Shown here piece after piece: positions 23,064-32,764 of a stretch of DNA of 64,000 bases. The DNA lies in assembly GCF_030269305.1 (NCBI RefSeq), contig NZ_BSTC01000001.1, positions 881,467 through 945,466 on the forward strand, in the 5' to 3' direction. The DNA is from Kineosporia sp. NBRC 101731. GTDB lineage: Bacteria; Actinomycetota; Actinomycetes; Actinomycetales; Kineosporiaceae. The position numbers were made by a program, and so were the translations under genes. Each line of letters starts with the position of its first letter. Position 1 is the stretch's first letter. The notes beneath the pieces were generated by a model. That model worked only from the letters and a program-made list of their open reading frames with translations. It was not told where the DNA came from and made no database searches.

Positions 23064-25583
23064 TTAGCCGGCGGCTATGCGGCGTAGGGCTTTGATGCCC
23101 GGCAGGAGGAAGTACTCCCCGCCCCGGCAGGTGACGATCTGGTTCGGCTGTTCGACGAACGCCGGGTTGGGGCCCTGGACCACGAACTTGCAGCCGTTCG
23201 GGGCGGCCCCGGAGATGACGTCGCGGTCGGCGCCCAGGCGGAAGGAGTTGCCGTCACTCATCCAGTGCGCCTGCACGAACTCGAACTGCCGGTGGATGTC
23301 GCCGACCAGGGCGACGAAGAGCAGGCCGCGCTCGTCGTGGTCGCCGGCGTCGGAGGGGGCGGGTTCCCCGGCCCAGAGCTGGGCAGAAACCGGCTTCCCG
23401 TAGGGAATTCCGCGCCGTAGCATGCGGTGCCGCAGGGCCAGGGTGCCCTCCAGCTCGGCACTGCGACCCTCGATGCGGTCGGGATCGGGGTCGGTGGGGC
23501 GGGAGTCGCGGGGATTCGCCCGGCGCACGTGGGCGCCGACCGGGCAGCCGAAGCCCTCGGGGTCGCCGGCCTGGTAGTCGAAGGTGGACTTCGCCAGGGC
23601 CGGGCGCGGGCCGTCGGTGGACAGGGTGATCGGGGTGCCGTCGCGCCAGCGCCCCATGATCTTGGCCGCCGCCAGTTCTTTCGGGTCGGTACCGGTGGGC
23701 ACCCGGGAGGCCAGGTTGCTGGCGAGGTCCTGCGTGAGGGCCTCGAAACCGGCCACGTCCTGCTCCAGCTTGCGCCACACCAGGTAACTGCCGTTCAGGC
23801 CGACGCTGGTGGCCAGGTTCGCGCCGGCCGTGTCGCCGTCGATGTCGCGGTAGCCCAGAAGCGCTTCGCCGGGCGGTAGTTCGGCGGTGTGGCGGCCGGT
23901 GGTGACGCCGTGCACGCGGGGCTGGGACAGGCCGTCGACGAACCCGAAGTGTTCCCGGAACCCGGCGGCGCGGGCACCGTCCGGGCCGGGCGCGTCGGCG
24001 ATGCGTCCGGCCTCGACGGTGTCGAGCACGACCAGACCCGAGCTCTCGTCCGGGAGAAGGCCCGGCCGGGAGGCCAGTTCGGCGTCCAGAACCTCGTGCG
24101 TCGGGGCGGAGACCATGAGGAGCAGGTGGAGGTCCTGAGTCTGGGTGAACGGGCCCTGCCAGGTGTCGGTGCCGGTTCCGGGGATCAGGCCGGCCTCGCG
24201 CGACGCCATACCGGCGCTGAACTCGGCCGGAAAACCGGTGAGCTCGGCCGTCGGCAGGCCGAAGGCCTGCAGGCCCGCGTAGCTGAGGGCCACGTGCACG
24301 GCGAAAGTAGGTGAACTGGGCCGTTTCTGGGTCGGGGTACCGGCGTCGGCGCCCTCCACGTCACGTTCCAGCCGGTCCACCAGGTGCTCGGCCCAGCCGG
24401 CGGTGGGGATCTCGTCGACGATCCGGCCCAGCCAGGACCGCGCCGAGGCGGAGTCGGTCACCCGCAGCATCAGGTGACGCGCCGCGTGGTGACGTGGGTA
24501 GCCGGAGGTGACGAGGTTCTGGACGTCGGTGAGGTCGGGATCGGTGAGCTGCGCGCCGGTGCCCAGCCGCTGGATCGTGCCCCGTTCCGGATCGGCCTGG
24601 GCCGGTACGGGTCGCTTTTCGGGGTAGCGCAGGGGCAGGGCGCCGGCCGGCGTGCGCACCCGGTCGGACTTGCGGTGCCCGTAACGGGTGGCGGGCAGGC
24701 TGAGGTCGCCCGGGGTGAGGTCGGCCAGGTCGTCGTCGAGGGTGCTGAGCAGGTTCTCGGCGGAGGTCTCGTCCAGGGGCGTTCGGGGCCGATCGGGCCG
24801 GTCGTGGGCGGGCTCGGCGGTGGCCGCCTCCCAGGCCTCCCGCAGGCGCACGGCCAGCTCGGCATCGGTCAGGCCGTCGGTCTCCACCGCCAGCGCGGCC
24901 ACCCTCCGGCGCACCTCCAGGGCGTTGCGCACGTCTTCCACCGAGGGCTCGGCGTCGCTGGCCGAGAACACGTACCCCGAGCGCAGGCTGTGTTCCTCGA
25001 GGAACCGGGCGAAGGCCTCGCGGTCGGCCCGGCCCGGGTAGCCCTCGCAGAGCTGCCAGATCTCGTCGGCCCGCTCGCCCAGGCCGACGCGCAGCCGTTC
25101 GGCGTAGTCGGCCTGGTCGTGTGCGGCGCTGTGGCCCGCGCCGTCGTAGCTGGCGGTGAAGAGCAGGTAGGAGGTCTCCGGCCGGTCCACCTCCTGCGGC
25201 CGCCCGCCGTGCATGACGAGGTCGAGAAGCTTGGCGCCCCGGCCCATCCGGTGACGGTCGGGCCGGGCCTGCGGGCGGAACTCGTGGCTCGGCATCACGG
25301 CCAGGCGGGCGAAGTGGGTGCCGGGCACGTCGAGGAACGGGCTGGACCCACCCCGGATCCGGGCCAGGTTGCGCTGCAGCGCAACCACGGCGTCGTCGGG
25401 CACCCGGGCCAGCACGGTGATCACGCGCTGCCGCGAGCCACGGGGCGGATTGATGTACTCGTGCACCAGCCCGGGGGGCAGGCGGCGCACCAGGGCACCC
25501 GGGAGCACACGGCCCAGAAGGCGGTGGGGTTTCCGGGCCGTCGGTGAGGCAAGGGACGTGGGTGAAGTGGGGGAAGTGGGCAT
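23064..25583 (-). CDS. Large DyP-type peroxidase with N-terminal extension
   Basis: The 839-residue protein contains a DyP-type heme peroxidase domain in its last ~450 residues: the G-x-x-D-G motif as G-F-V-D-G near 547 (catalytic Asp), G-A-H-V-R-R-A-N-P-R with the proximal heme His near 682, and the C-terminal G-C-K-F-V-V-Q-G region. DyPs oxidise dyes, lignin-like phenols and related substrates with peroxide. About 330 residues precede it, much longer than ordinary DyPs. Residues about 85-240 share spacing and motifs with the neighbouring 25615-26292 protein. No Tat signal is seen. The partner gene lies 31 bases upstream, so they form an operon. Confidence 0.8.
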   Translation of the reverse strand: MPTSPTSPTSLASPTARKPHRLLGRVLPGALVRRLPPGLVHEYINPPRGSRQRVITVLARVPDDAVVALQRNLARIRGGSSPFLDVPGTHFARLAVMPSHEFRPQARPDRHRMGRGAKLLDLVMHGGRPQEVDRPETSYLLFTASYDGAGHSAAHDQADYAERLRVGLGERADEIWQLCEGYPGRADREAFARFLEEHSLRSGYVFSASDAEPSVEDVRNALEVRRRVAALAVETDGLTDAELAVRLREAWEAATAEPAHDRPDRPRTPLDETSAENLLSTLDDDLADLTPGDLSLPATRYGHRKSDRVRTPAGALPLRYPEKRPVPAQADPERGTIQRLGTGAQLTDPDLTDVQNLVTSGYPRHHAARHLMLRVTDSASARSWLGRIVDEIPTAGWAEHLVDRLERDVEGADAGTPTQKRPSSPTFAVHVALSYAGLQAFGLPTAELTGFPAEFSAGMASREAGLIPGTGTDTWQGPFTQTQDLHLLLMVSAPTHEVLDAELASRPGLLPDESSGLVVLDTVEAGRIADAPGPDGARAAGFREHFGFVDGLSQPRVHGVTTGRHTAELPPGEALLGYRDIDGDTAGANLATSVGLNGSYLVWRKLEQDVAGFEALTQDLASNLASRVPTGTDPKELAAAKIMGRWRDGTPITLSTDGPRPALAKSTFDYQAGDPEGFGCPVGAHVRRANPRDSRPTDPDPDRIEGRSAELEGTLALRHRMLRRGIPYGKPVSAQLWAGEPAPSDAGDHDERGLLFVALVGDIHRQFEFVQAHWMSDGNSFRLGADRDVISGAAPNGCKFVVQGPNPAFVEQPNQIVTCRGGEYFLLPGIKALRRIAAG

Positions 25584-25614
25584 GGCTCGGCTCCGTAAAA
25601 GCTCGCGAAAAGTT

Positions 25615-26292
25615 CTACAGGTCGCGCTGGACGTCGGCGAGCAGGCCGCGCCAGGCGCGCACCAGCTGCGCGTCGTCGAGTTCCTGCGGTCGGGGGAGAC
25701 GTTCGGTCAGCCCCGCGCGCACCCGCAGGGCGGACGCGATCTCGGTGGCCGTGGCGCCCGGATAGGCGGAGAAGTAGTGCGCCAGCCGCCAGTCGTTGCC
25801 ACGGATGTAATCGGTGAACGGCCGGGGCGGCATCGGCCCGGGGAAGCCGAAGGCCGAGCCCCAGAGCAGAACCATCTTCTGCGGGGTGGCCCGGGAGAAG
25901 ACGTCGATGTAGTCCAGCCACGAGCCGTTGAAATTGCTCACGAACATCAGGTAGCTGTACCGGCGCTTCCGCGACTCGCCCGGGAACCGGTCGACCATCA
26001 CCCAGTACGCGACGTGGATGAACGAGAGCCGACGCAGGGTGCTGTCGGGGCCCGACCATGACTTCAGCCGCAGCACGGCGCGCACCAGCGGGGACCAGAA
26101 ACGGGGGAGCGGGGTGAAGGTGGTCAGCCCGGTGGCGCGGCCGGACCGGTTGGCGGCGATGATGTCGAGTTCTCCGTGATCGGTGGGATCCGGATGGTCT
26201 TCGAGCGTCCCTGCCCCGTGACCGAGCCCGGCGCTCAGGCGCTGGAGCCTGCCGACCGGTGCCACCGGGTCGCCGTCCTGTTGCGACCACAT
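25615..26292 (-). CDS. Partner protein of the DyP peroxidase
   Basis: A 225-residue protein without signal peptide or membrane helix. It has Y-S-Y-L-M-F-V-S-N-F-N-G at 112-123 and H93 about 20 residues before that. The DyP N-terminal region has T-S-Y-L-L-F-T-A-S-Y-D-G at 137-148 with His90, and both continue with a Y-P motif and an I-x-x-A-L-x-x-R-like helix. I conclude both carry the same, unnamed ferredoxin-like domain. The ATG follows AAGGAGGGG by 6 bases. It is the first gene of the DyP operon and faces away from the LuxR-type regulator. Function unknown; substrate delivery or oligomer contact with the peroxidase is plausible. Confidence 0.6.
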   Translation of the reverse strand: MWSQQDGDPVAPVGRLQRLSAGLGHGAGTLEDHPDPTDHGELDIIAANRSGRATGLTTFTPLPRFWSPLVRAVLRLKSWSGPDSTLRRLSFIHVAYWVMVDRFPGESRKRRYSYLMFVSNFNGSWLDYIDVFSRATPQKMVLLWGSAFGFPGPMPPRPFTDYIRGNDWRLAHYFSAYPGATATEIASALRVRAGLTERLPRPQELDDAQLVRAWRGLLADVQRDL

Positions 26293-26538
26293 ATGGCCCC
26301 CTCCTTGGGAAATGAATTCCGGATTGCTCTCGTCCTGACGGGCCGATCACCGTAGAGTGTTCATGTAATTACCGAACGCAATACCGGTAGTGGAAGAAAG
26401 GCCCGACCCCCTGACGCTAGGGGGCGGGCGGACGGTCCGCTTCGGGGTTGGACCCTGGGGTATTCACATCACCCGATGGGGCGCACCCAGGGCTCAGAAC
26501 GTGCTAAACCAGTTTGAATCCTCACATAGACTCGGCGA
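26293..26538. promoter_or_regulatory. Divergent promoter region between DyP operon and LuxR regulator
   Basis: 246 bases separate the two divergent starts. The AT-richer segment around 26355-26390 (ttcatgtaattaccgaac) probably contains promoter elements. No convincing dyad was seen. Confidence 0.35.
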
Positions 26539-29304
26539 ATGGTATTCGGGCGGATCACCGAACGAGTGGTGATCGACGAACTGCTCAGCGGCGTGCGGGA
26601 AGGCCGCGGGGCGGCTCTCGTGATCCATGGCGAGGCCGGTATCGGCAAGAGCACCCTTCTGGGGTATGCGCACGAGCAGGCCAAGGGCATGCGGGTGCTG
26701 TCGGTGCGCGGCTTCGAATCCGAGTCCGAAATCCCCTTCGCCGGCCTGGCCGACCTGATCCGCCCGGTGCTGCCGCTGCTCGAGGTGCTCCCGCCGCCGC
26801 AGGCCGCAGCCCTGCAGAGCGCGCTCTCCCTCGGCCCCCCGGTGGCCGGTGACCGGTTCTCCGTCTGCGCCGCCACCGTCGGGGTGCTGGCCGCCGCGGC
26901 CGCCGACACGCCCCTGCTGGTGGTGATCGACGACCTGCAGTGGCTCGACGTCTCCTCCCGGGAGGCTGTGCTGTTCGCCGGGCGGCGCCTGGCCAACGAC
27001 GGCATCGGCCTGCTCGTCGCCCTGCGCACCGAACCCGATCGCGCACCCCACGAGCGCGCCCTCGACCGGCAGTACGCGGGCCTCCCGCAGATGGCCGTGT
27101 CGGGCCTGGGGCAGTCCGACGCCCGCGACCTCTGCCATGTGCTGCGTCCTTCCGCCTCGCCCGAGGAGATCGAGCAGATCTACTCGGACACGGCCGGGAA
27201 CCCCCTGGGCATCCAGGAACTCTGCGGGGCGCTGGGCCGGCCTGTCGCCGGGGGCCCCACGGTGCCCGCCCAGTCGTCCCGGCTCACCCAGACGCTGGCC
27301 GCCCGGCTGAGCCAGATGCCCGGGCGCACCCGCCAGGCCCTGCTGCTGGTGGCGGCCGCCGGGGGCGGGCGCACCGACGTGGTGCGCCGGGCCGCCGGGG
27401 TGATCGGGCTGGAACTGGCCGACTTCGCCCCGGCCGAGGACGCCGGCCTGTTGCTCGCGGACGACGAGCAGGTCGACTTCCGGCACCCCCTGATGCGGTC
27501 GGTGCTCAACTCCGCCTCCACCCTGCACGAGCGCACCGCCGCGCACTCGGCGCTGGCCCAGGCGCTGGCCCAGGTGCCCGGCGAGGCCGCCGCCGACGCT
27601 CGCGCCTGGCATCTGGCCCAGGCCGCGCTCCCGCCGGACGACCAGGTCAGCGCCCTGTTGGCCGAGGCCGGTACCCGGGCCCGCTTCCGCGGCGGAAACC
27701 GGGAGGCCGCTAAAGCTTTCGAGCAGGCGGCGCGGTTCGGCACGGCGGCCGCCAGGCCCGCCCTGTTGCTGCGCGCGGCGCGGTGCTGGCAGCTGGCGGG
27801 ACGCACCGGGAAGATGATCCCGCTGCTCGACGAGGCCCTGGCCCTCACCACCGATCCGAAGCTGCGCGCCCTGATCCGGCACATGCGCGGTTACGTGCGG
27901 ATGTGGCGTGCGCTTCCGCGGGACGGCCTGACCGAGATGATCGACGGCGCCAACGAGGCGGAGAAGGTCGACGCGGCCCGCGCCTCGCTGATGTACGCCG
28001 ACGCCGCGATCGCCCACTTCATGCTCGGTGAACCGGTCGAACTGCTGGCCGCCACCCAGCGCGCGTTCGAGCTGAGCGAGGGCACCGAGGGCGTGGCCCA
28101 GCTGGTCGCGGCCGTGGCCTACAGCGGTTCGCTGGTCATCAACGGCCACCGGGCGGAAGGCCAGTCGTTGCTGTCCCAGGTGGTGCCGCTGCTGCTGGAG
28201 GTCCCGCCCCTGCCCCGGGCGCAGGAGTTCGCGCACGCCGCGTTCATCGCGATGTGGCTGGAGGACTACCCCCTGGCCGAGCAACTGCTCGACGCGATCA
28301 TCACCGAGGCCCGGGCCAACGGCGCGCTCGGCGTGCTGCCCCAGGCGCTCTCGATCGCCTCGGAGCTGGCCTTCCGGCAGGGCCGCTGGCGTCAGGCCCA
28401 GGCCTACGCCGACGAGAGTGTCGAGTTGGCCAAGGAGACCCGGCAGGCCAATGTCTACGGCCTCTACTTCGTGGCCCGCAACCACGCCGTGCACGGCCGG
28501 GCCAAGGCCGCGCACACGATGATCGACCTGACCAACGACGTGCTGGGCCGCTACGAGGCCACCGGGCTGCTGTTCCAGACCACCCACGTGCTGGGCCTCC
28601 TGGCGCTCGGCGACGGGGAGCTGGACGAGGCCGTCGCCCGCCTGGAGGAGACCGGCCGCCTGCCCGTCGCCGTGCACACGAAAGACCAGAGCATCGTGCC
28701 CTGGGCCTTCGACCTGGTCGAGGCCTACGCCCGGGCCGGCCGCACCCACGACGCGCAGGCCCTGCTCGACGAGATCGCCGTGGACGAGGCCCCGCCCGGC
28801 TGCCGCTCCGACCTGCTGATCGCCCGGACCTGGCGCTGCCGGGGCCTCCTGGCCACCGGGAAGGTCCCGGTGGCCGAGGCCTTCGAGCTGGCCCTGGCCG
28901 CGCACGACCGGCTGCCGATGCCCTTCGAGCGGGCCCGCACGCTGCTCTACTTCGGCGAGCGCCTGCGCCGGGGCCGCCAGCGCGCCGAGGCCCGTACCCA
29001 CCTGCGTCAGGCCCTGGAGATCTTCGAGCAGCTCGACGCCCCCAGCTGGGCCGGCCGGGCCCGCAACGAGCTCAAGGCCACCGGTGAGACCCTGGCCCGG
29101 GGCACCGGTATCGCGGCCGAACTCACCCCGCAGGAACTACAGGTCGCGCTCGTCGTGGCTCGCGGCACCAGTAACTCCGAGGCGGCCGCAGCGCTGTTCC
29201 TGAGTCAGAAGACGATCGAGTACCACCTGAGCAACGTCTACCGGAAGACCGGGCTGCGCTCGCGGGCCGAGCTCATCGCCCAGTTCGCCGACGCGCCCGG
29301 GTGA
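26539..29304 (+). CDS. LuxR-family ATPase regulator (LAL/MalT type)
   Basis: The 921-residue protein has an N-terminal STAND-type ATPase with Walker A G-E-A-G-I-G-K-S-T at 31-39 and Walker B V-V-I-D-D-L-Q-W-L-D at about 131-140. A long helical TPR-like region (about 300-840) follows, then a C-terminal LuxR helix-turn-helix (about 855-915: L-T-P-Q-E-L-Q-V-A ... K-T-I-E-Y-H-L-S-N-V-Y). These large activators bind an inducer and ATP, then activate transcription. It lies divergently next to the DyP operon, which is the natural candidate target, but the sequence shows no operator. No clear ribosome site precedes the ATG. Confidence 0.85.
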   Translation: MVFGRITERVVIDELLSGVREGRGAALVIHGEAGIGKSTLLGYAHEQAKGMRVLSVRGFESESEIPFAGLADLIRPVLPLLEVLPPPQAAALQSALSLGPPVAGDRFSVCAATVGVLAAAAADTPLLVVIDDLQWLDVSSREAVLFAGRRLANDGIGLLVALRTEPDRAPHERALDRQYAGLPQMAVSGLGQSDARDLCHVLRPSASPEEIEQIYSDTAGNPLGIQELCGALGRPVAGGPTVPAQSSRLTQTLAARLSQMPGRTRQALLLVAAAGGGRTDVVRRAAGVIGLELADFAPAEDAGLLLADDEQVDFRHPLMRSVLNSASTLHERTAAHSALAQALAQVPGEAAADARAWHLAQAALPPDDQVSALLAEAGTRARFRGGNREAAKAFEQAARFGTAAARPALLLRAARCWQLAGRTGKMIPLLDEALALTTDPKLRALIRHMRGYVRMWRALPRDGLTEMIDGANEAEKVDAARASLMYADAAIAHFMLGEPVELLAATQRAFELSEGTEGVAQLVAAVAYSGSLVINGHRAEGQSLLSQVVPLLLEVPPLPRAQEFAHAAFIAMWLEDYPLAEQLLDAIITEARANGALGVLPQALSIASELAFRQGRWRQAQAYADESVELAKETRQANVYGLYFVARNHAVHGRAKAAHTMIDLTNDVLGRYEATGLLFQTTHVLGLLALGDGELDEAVARLEETGRLPVAVHTKDQSIVPWAFDLVEAYARAGRTHDAQALLDEIAVDEAPPGCRSDLLIARTWRCRGLLATGKVPVAEAFELALAAHDRLPMPFERARTLLYFGERLRRGRQRAEARTHLRQALEIFEQLDAPSWAGRARNELKATGETLARGTGIAAELTPQELQVALVVARGTSNSEAAAALFLSQKTIEYHLSNVYRKTGLRSRAELIAQFADAPG

Positions 29305-29353
29305 CCCGCGTCGTCCATCAGTAAAAGCAGTAAAAGCAGTAAAGGCACAGAAC

Positions 29354-29401
29354 GAAAAAATGAGGGACGCCGACGGGCCCCTGATCCCGTCGACGTCCCT
29401 C
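29354..29401 (-). terminator. Intrinsic terminator of the sigma-factor gene
   Basis: A 16-base-pair stem (29362-29377 with 29386-29401) followed on the minus strand by A then six T. The single non-Watson-Crick pair is a G-U only in minus-strand RNA, which confirms the direction. Confidence 0.8.
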
Positions 29402-29462
29402 TCCCCCTGCTCGCGCGGGATCACACCCTCCACGGTGCCCCGCGCGCCCCCACGAAACGTTT

Positions 29463-30089
29463 TCAGCGCCAGGCCTGAGCATCCAGGCCGGACTCCTCGA
29501 GGCGCTTACGCAGCCGGGTCAGGTACCGCCCCCGGGTCGGGCCGATGCTGCCGATGGCCATCCCGGTCTCCTTCGAGATCTCCGCGTAGGCCGGGCGGTC
29601 CGAGCCGGTCACCGCGCGCAGCAGGTGGGCGCCACGGGTGGGCAGTTCGTCGACGAAGTCCCAGAGCACCTGGGTCATCGCGTCGTCCGTGACCTGCTTC
29701 TCCGGGGTCGGGTTGGACTCGTCCGGCACCGCGGCGAAGAACTCGTCCGAGGTGCCGACCTCACGACCCCGGCGGCGGATCAGGCGCAGGCACTCGCGCT
29801 TGGCGGTGGTGGTGAGCCAGGCCCCGACCCGCTCCGGGTCGTTCAGCCGGTTCAGGTTCTCGACCAGGCGTAGCCAGGTCATCTGCACCGCGTCACCGGC
29901 GTCGGCCTCACTGAGCCGGAAGCCGCGCACTGCGGCCCAGACCTGGCGCTGGTGGCGCTCCACGAGCTCCTCGTAGGCCCGCCGGTCACCGCGACGGGCA
30001 GCCAGGACCAGGTCCGAGACGGTGCGTTCGGCGCCGGCCGCGTACAGCCGCCGGCGGTCGGTCTCTTCGATCACGTCGAGAACGGTCAT
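29463..30089 (-). CDS. Sigma-70 family (ECF-like) RNA polymerase sigma factor
   Basis: The 208-residue protein has region 2 at about 25-95 (D-A-G-D-A-V-Q-M-T-W-L-R-L-V) and region 4 at about 140-200 with helix-turn-helix (Y-A-E-I-S-K-E-T-G-M-A-I-G-S-I-G-P-T-R-G). Region 3 is missing, as in ECF factors. No anti-sigma gene is adjacent, so control may be at expression or by an unlinked partner. A well-formed intrinsic terminator follows. It is divergent from the large membrane-protein gene at 30398. Confidence 0.85.
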   Translation of the reverse strand: MTVLDVIEETDRRRLYAAGAERTVSDLVLAARRGDRRAYEELVERHQRQVWAAVRGFRLSEADAGDAVQMTWLRLVENLNRLNDPERVGAWLTTTAKRECLRLIRRRGREVGTSDEFFAAVPDESNPTPEKQVTDDAMTQVLWDFVDELPTRGAHLLRAVTGSDRPAYAEISKETGMAIGSIGPTRGRYLTRLRKRLEESGLDAQAWR

Positions 30090-30397
30090 GGCTCTGGCCT
30101 CCGGGAAGTTCGTGGAAGTACACCGAAAACGCTAGAGACCAAGGACCCGGGGCGGATCAGGGTCAGACCCCAGGGTGATGCGCCGACCCGAGGTGGTCAC
30201 CCCAGGGAGCCGATCATGATTCAGCGGATCCTCCAGGGTTACTTGCGGGATGACGGACGGGTTCCCCGGGGTGCTGATACGGGCACGCACAGTGACGCAA
30301 TGGCCACGGCCCATGCCGATACGCCAGAATCGTCCTTCCGCCGGGTGACGTCGGCGGTCATCTGGTGGTCGGTTCGGATTAGGAGCGTCATCGCGCC
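30090..30397. other. Divergent intergenic region
   Basis: 308 bases between the sigma gene and the membrane-protein gene. It should contain both promoters. Frames present on either strand have poor codon bias. I see no clear dyad or repeat. Confidence 0.4.
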
Positions 30398-32764
30398 ATG
30401 GGCACCATGCGCCGTCCTCCCGGGGTACTCGCCGGGGCACCGGTCTCCCCGGTCACTTCTGACGTGCGTCCTTCGCGCCCCTCCAGAACGCCGTCCAGAA
30501 CCCCGCGGGCGTCCCGCCCGCAGGCCGCGGCCCGGAAGAAACCCCGAGGCAGAATCGGTATCGCACGGTCGCTGGCCGGCTGGACGGCCCTGCCCGTGCT
30601 GGTCGCCGCGGCCCTCGTGCCGGGGGTGCGGCCGGGCTCCCTGGCCCTGCTGTGGGCCGCCTACGTGGTGCTGCTCTGGTTCGTCGCGGCCCGCACCAAG
30701 ACCGTGTCGTGGTCGTACGTGGTGCTCCTGTTGCTGGGCTCCGTGCCCTGGGCCGTGCTCGTCGGCCTGGCCGCCTGGGGGCTGGAGGAGACCCTGGGGT
30801 CGTCACTGCCCGTGGCGGCGCACGCATCGGTGATGGCCGCTGTCGCCCAGCAGTCCCTGCTGCTCATCCCGCTGCTCCTGCTCGCCGTGCTGGCACCCAC
30901 CCGGGCCCGGCGGTTCTCGATGGCCGACTGGCTGCTCACCGGGGTCGTGCTCGGTGCCGGGTTCGAGCTCACCTACACGCTGCTGGTGCCACAGACCGCG
31001 CCCGGCTTCTCGTTCAGTCTGTTCGCCGGCGCGCTGCCCGGTCTTCCGGGGCAGCAGGTGCTCACCGGGCTGGGTGGTGGTGCGCTGGGCTTCGCGGTGG
31101 CGGCCCGCCGGCACGCCAACAAAGCTTCGCTCTCGCTGCCCGGCCGGCTGCTGTGGCTCGGCCTGACCGCGCTGCTGCCCCTGCTGGTCTGGTGGCTGGC
31201 GGTCAGTGCGCAGACCGTGGCCACCCTGGGCGCCGACACCACCTCGGTGCCGCCGGAACTGGTCGCGGGCTGGCGGGCCGGTCTCGAGGGCGCGGCCCTG
31301 GGCTGGTTCCTGGTCGCCCTGATGGGGCTCGCCCTCCTGGTCGACGCGGGCCGGCTGCGTAACGCCGCCGAACTGGAACCCGACCCGATTCCCCACCCCT
31401 TCCACCCGGTGCAGGCCGCCGACTCCTGGGCCGGGCGGGCCACCCGCTGGGCCGGGACCAGTGAGACCCGCACGGTCACGGCCCTGGTCTGGCTGGTCGC
31501 CACCGCCTGTTCGGTCGTCGCCTTCGCCGGGCGCGACCTGGGTGTGGTGTTCGCCGCCGTGCGGCGCAGCGGCCGGGGCTCCGGCGCCGCCCGCTGGACG
31601 GCTATCAGCCGGGGCCGGGCCGCCGGGGTGATGGTGCGCTGGGTGCGGGCCGAGGCGATCGGGCTGGCCGCCGACCCCGCCACCCGGGGTGCCCTGCTGC
31701 GGAACCGGCTGTCCGCCGTTGCCGGTCTGCTCGTGCTGGCCGCCACCGTGGCGCTGCTCGGGCCGTACTGGGCCGGCCAGATCGACGACCGGCCCCTGAC
31801 CGGCCTGACCGGGCCGGCCGGGGAGCTGCCGGGTGCCGCCTGGCCCGCCGATGCCCTGGGCCGGCCCGGTCCGGACGGCTTCGCCGGCACGTTCTGGATC
31901 GTGCAGCTGGTCGCCGTCCTGGTGCTGCTGGCCGGTGCCGCCGACTGGTCGGCCCTGGGCTACCGCAACACCTTCCTGAGCCGCCGCCCGGTTCCTCAGG
32001 GACGCGCGTCCATCGGTGAATATCTCCGCGGTACCGGACTTTCCGGGGCCATCGTCGATCTGGCCTGTCTGCTCGCCGGCACCCTGCCGAGCCGTGCCGA
32101 GACCCATCCCTCCGGCAGCGCCATCCGCGCGGCGATCGGTGACTTCCGGGCCGACCCGCGATCGTTCATCGAGCGGCGCCGCCGTCAGATCCGGGCCGGG
32201 AAGGTCCAGATCGATGACGAGGACGATGAGCCCGACGTGCTCCCCGCGGTGCGCCGGCGTCAGCCGGGCGAGGAGCTGCCGGCACTGAAACTGGCCGACG
32301 GCCGCCTGCTCTCCCCACTCAGCCCGGATGCCGAACGGGAGTTCACGGCTCATCTGAACGGTCTCGACCGCTACGAGCCGGAGCCCGAGGGAGAGGGGGC
32401 ACGGTGGCGGGTACAGCAGTGCGGCCGGTACGAGTTCCGGGTGTCGGGTCGGCCGGAGATCTGGTCGTCCGGCACCACCGAACGCTCGCTGCGGTACGGG
32501 CTGTGCGTGTTCGGCCTCTGGTACTCCGGCGGCTCGTCGTGGCAGGTCTCCGCCGGCCTTCCGTCGGTGCTGCCCGACATGGTGCGGCACCGCGCCGATC
32601 TCGAACTCGACCGCCGGCTGATCGAATTCACCACGGTGGTCAACTATCCGGGTAACCCGTTCCGCGCCGTCGAGGTCGTGGTCAGCGACCAGCGGGTGGC
32701 CGAGTCGGTGCAGGCGCGGATGGACCGGCTGGCCATCCCCGGGATCGTGGTGGTGGCGCAGTGA
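30398..32764 (+). CDS. Polytopic membrane protein with soluble C-terminal domain, possible toxin-like fusion
   Basis: The 788-residue protein has a basic Pro/Arg-rich N-terminus, about eight hydrophobic helices between 50 and 310, two further helices (about 365-385 and 440-460), another near 510-525, and a soluble C-terminal part (about 570-788). The first membrane block resembles PrsW intramembrane proteases in outline (D-W-L-L-T-G-V-V-L-G-A-G-F-E-L-T-Y at 178-194), but the usual Glu pair and His are absent, so activity is unlikely. The C-terminus (about 650-788, W-R-V-Q-Q-C-G-R-Y-E-F ... V-V-V-S-D-Q-R) recalls restriction-endonuclease-fold toxin domains of polymorphic toxins, although I see no D-x-K catalytic pair. 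Both resemblances are by eye. A coupled small gene follows. Confidence 0.5.
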   Translation: MGTMRRPPGVLAGAPVSPVTSDVRPSRPSRTPSRTPRASRPQAAARKKPRGRIGIARSLAGWTALPVLVAAALVPGVRPGSLALLWAAYVVLLWFVAARTKTVSWSYVVLLLLGSVPWAVLVGLAAWGLEETLGSSLPVAAHASVMAAVAQQSLLLIPLLLLAVLAPTRARRFSMADWLLTGVVLGAGFELTYTLLVPQTAPGFSFSLFAGALPGLPGQQVLTGLGGGALGFAVAARRHANKASLSLPGRLLWLGLTALLPLLVWWLAVSAQTVATLGADTTSVPPELVAGWRAGLEGAALGWFLVALMGLALLVDAGRLRNAAELEPDPIPHPFHPVQAADSWAGRATRWAGTSETRTVTALVWLVATACSVVAFAGRDLGVVFAAVRRSGRGSGAARWTAISRGRAAGVMVRWVRAEAIGLAADPATRGALLRNRLSAVAGLLVLAATVALLGPYWAGQIDDRPLTGLTGPAGELPGAAWPADALGRPGPDGFAGTFWIVQLVAVLVLLAGAADWSALGYRNTFLSRRPVPQGRASIGEYLRGTGLSGAIVDLACLLAGTLPSRAETHPSGSAIRAAIGDFRADPRSFIERRRRQIRAGKVQIDDEDDEPDVLPAVRRRQPGEELPALKLADGRLLSPLSPDAEREFTAHLNGLDRYEPEPEGEGARWRVQQCGRYEFRVSGRPEIWSSGTTERSLRYGLCVFGLWYSGGSSWQVSAGLPSVLPDMVRHRADLELDRRLIEFTTVVNYPGNPFRAVEVVVSDQRVAESVQARMDRLAIPGIVVVAQ

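Noticed and set aside
26494-29001. An 835-codon minus-strand frame
   Set aside because: Antisense to the LuxR-type regulator, with no recognisable motif.
30398-31300. Active PrsW intramembrane protease
   Set aside because: The outline of the membrane region fits, but the Glu pair and His expected for activity are missing, so I kept only a resemblance.
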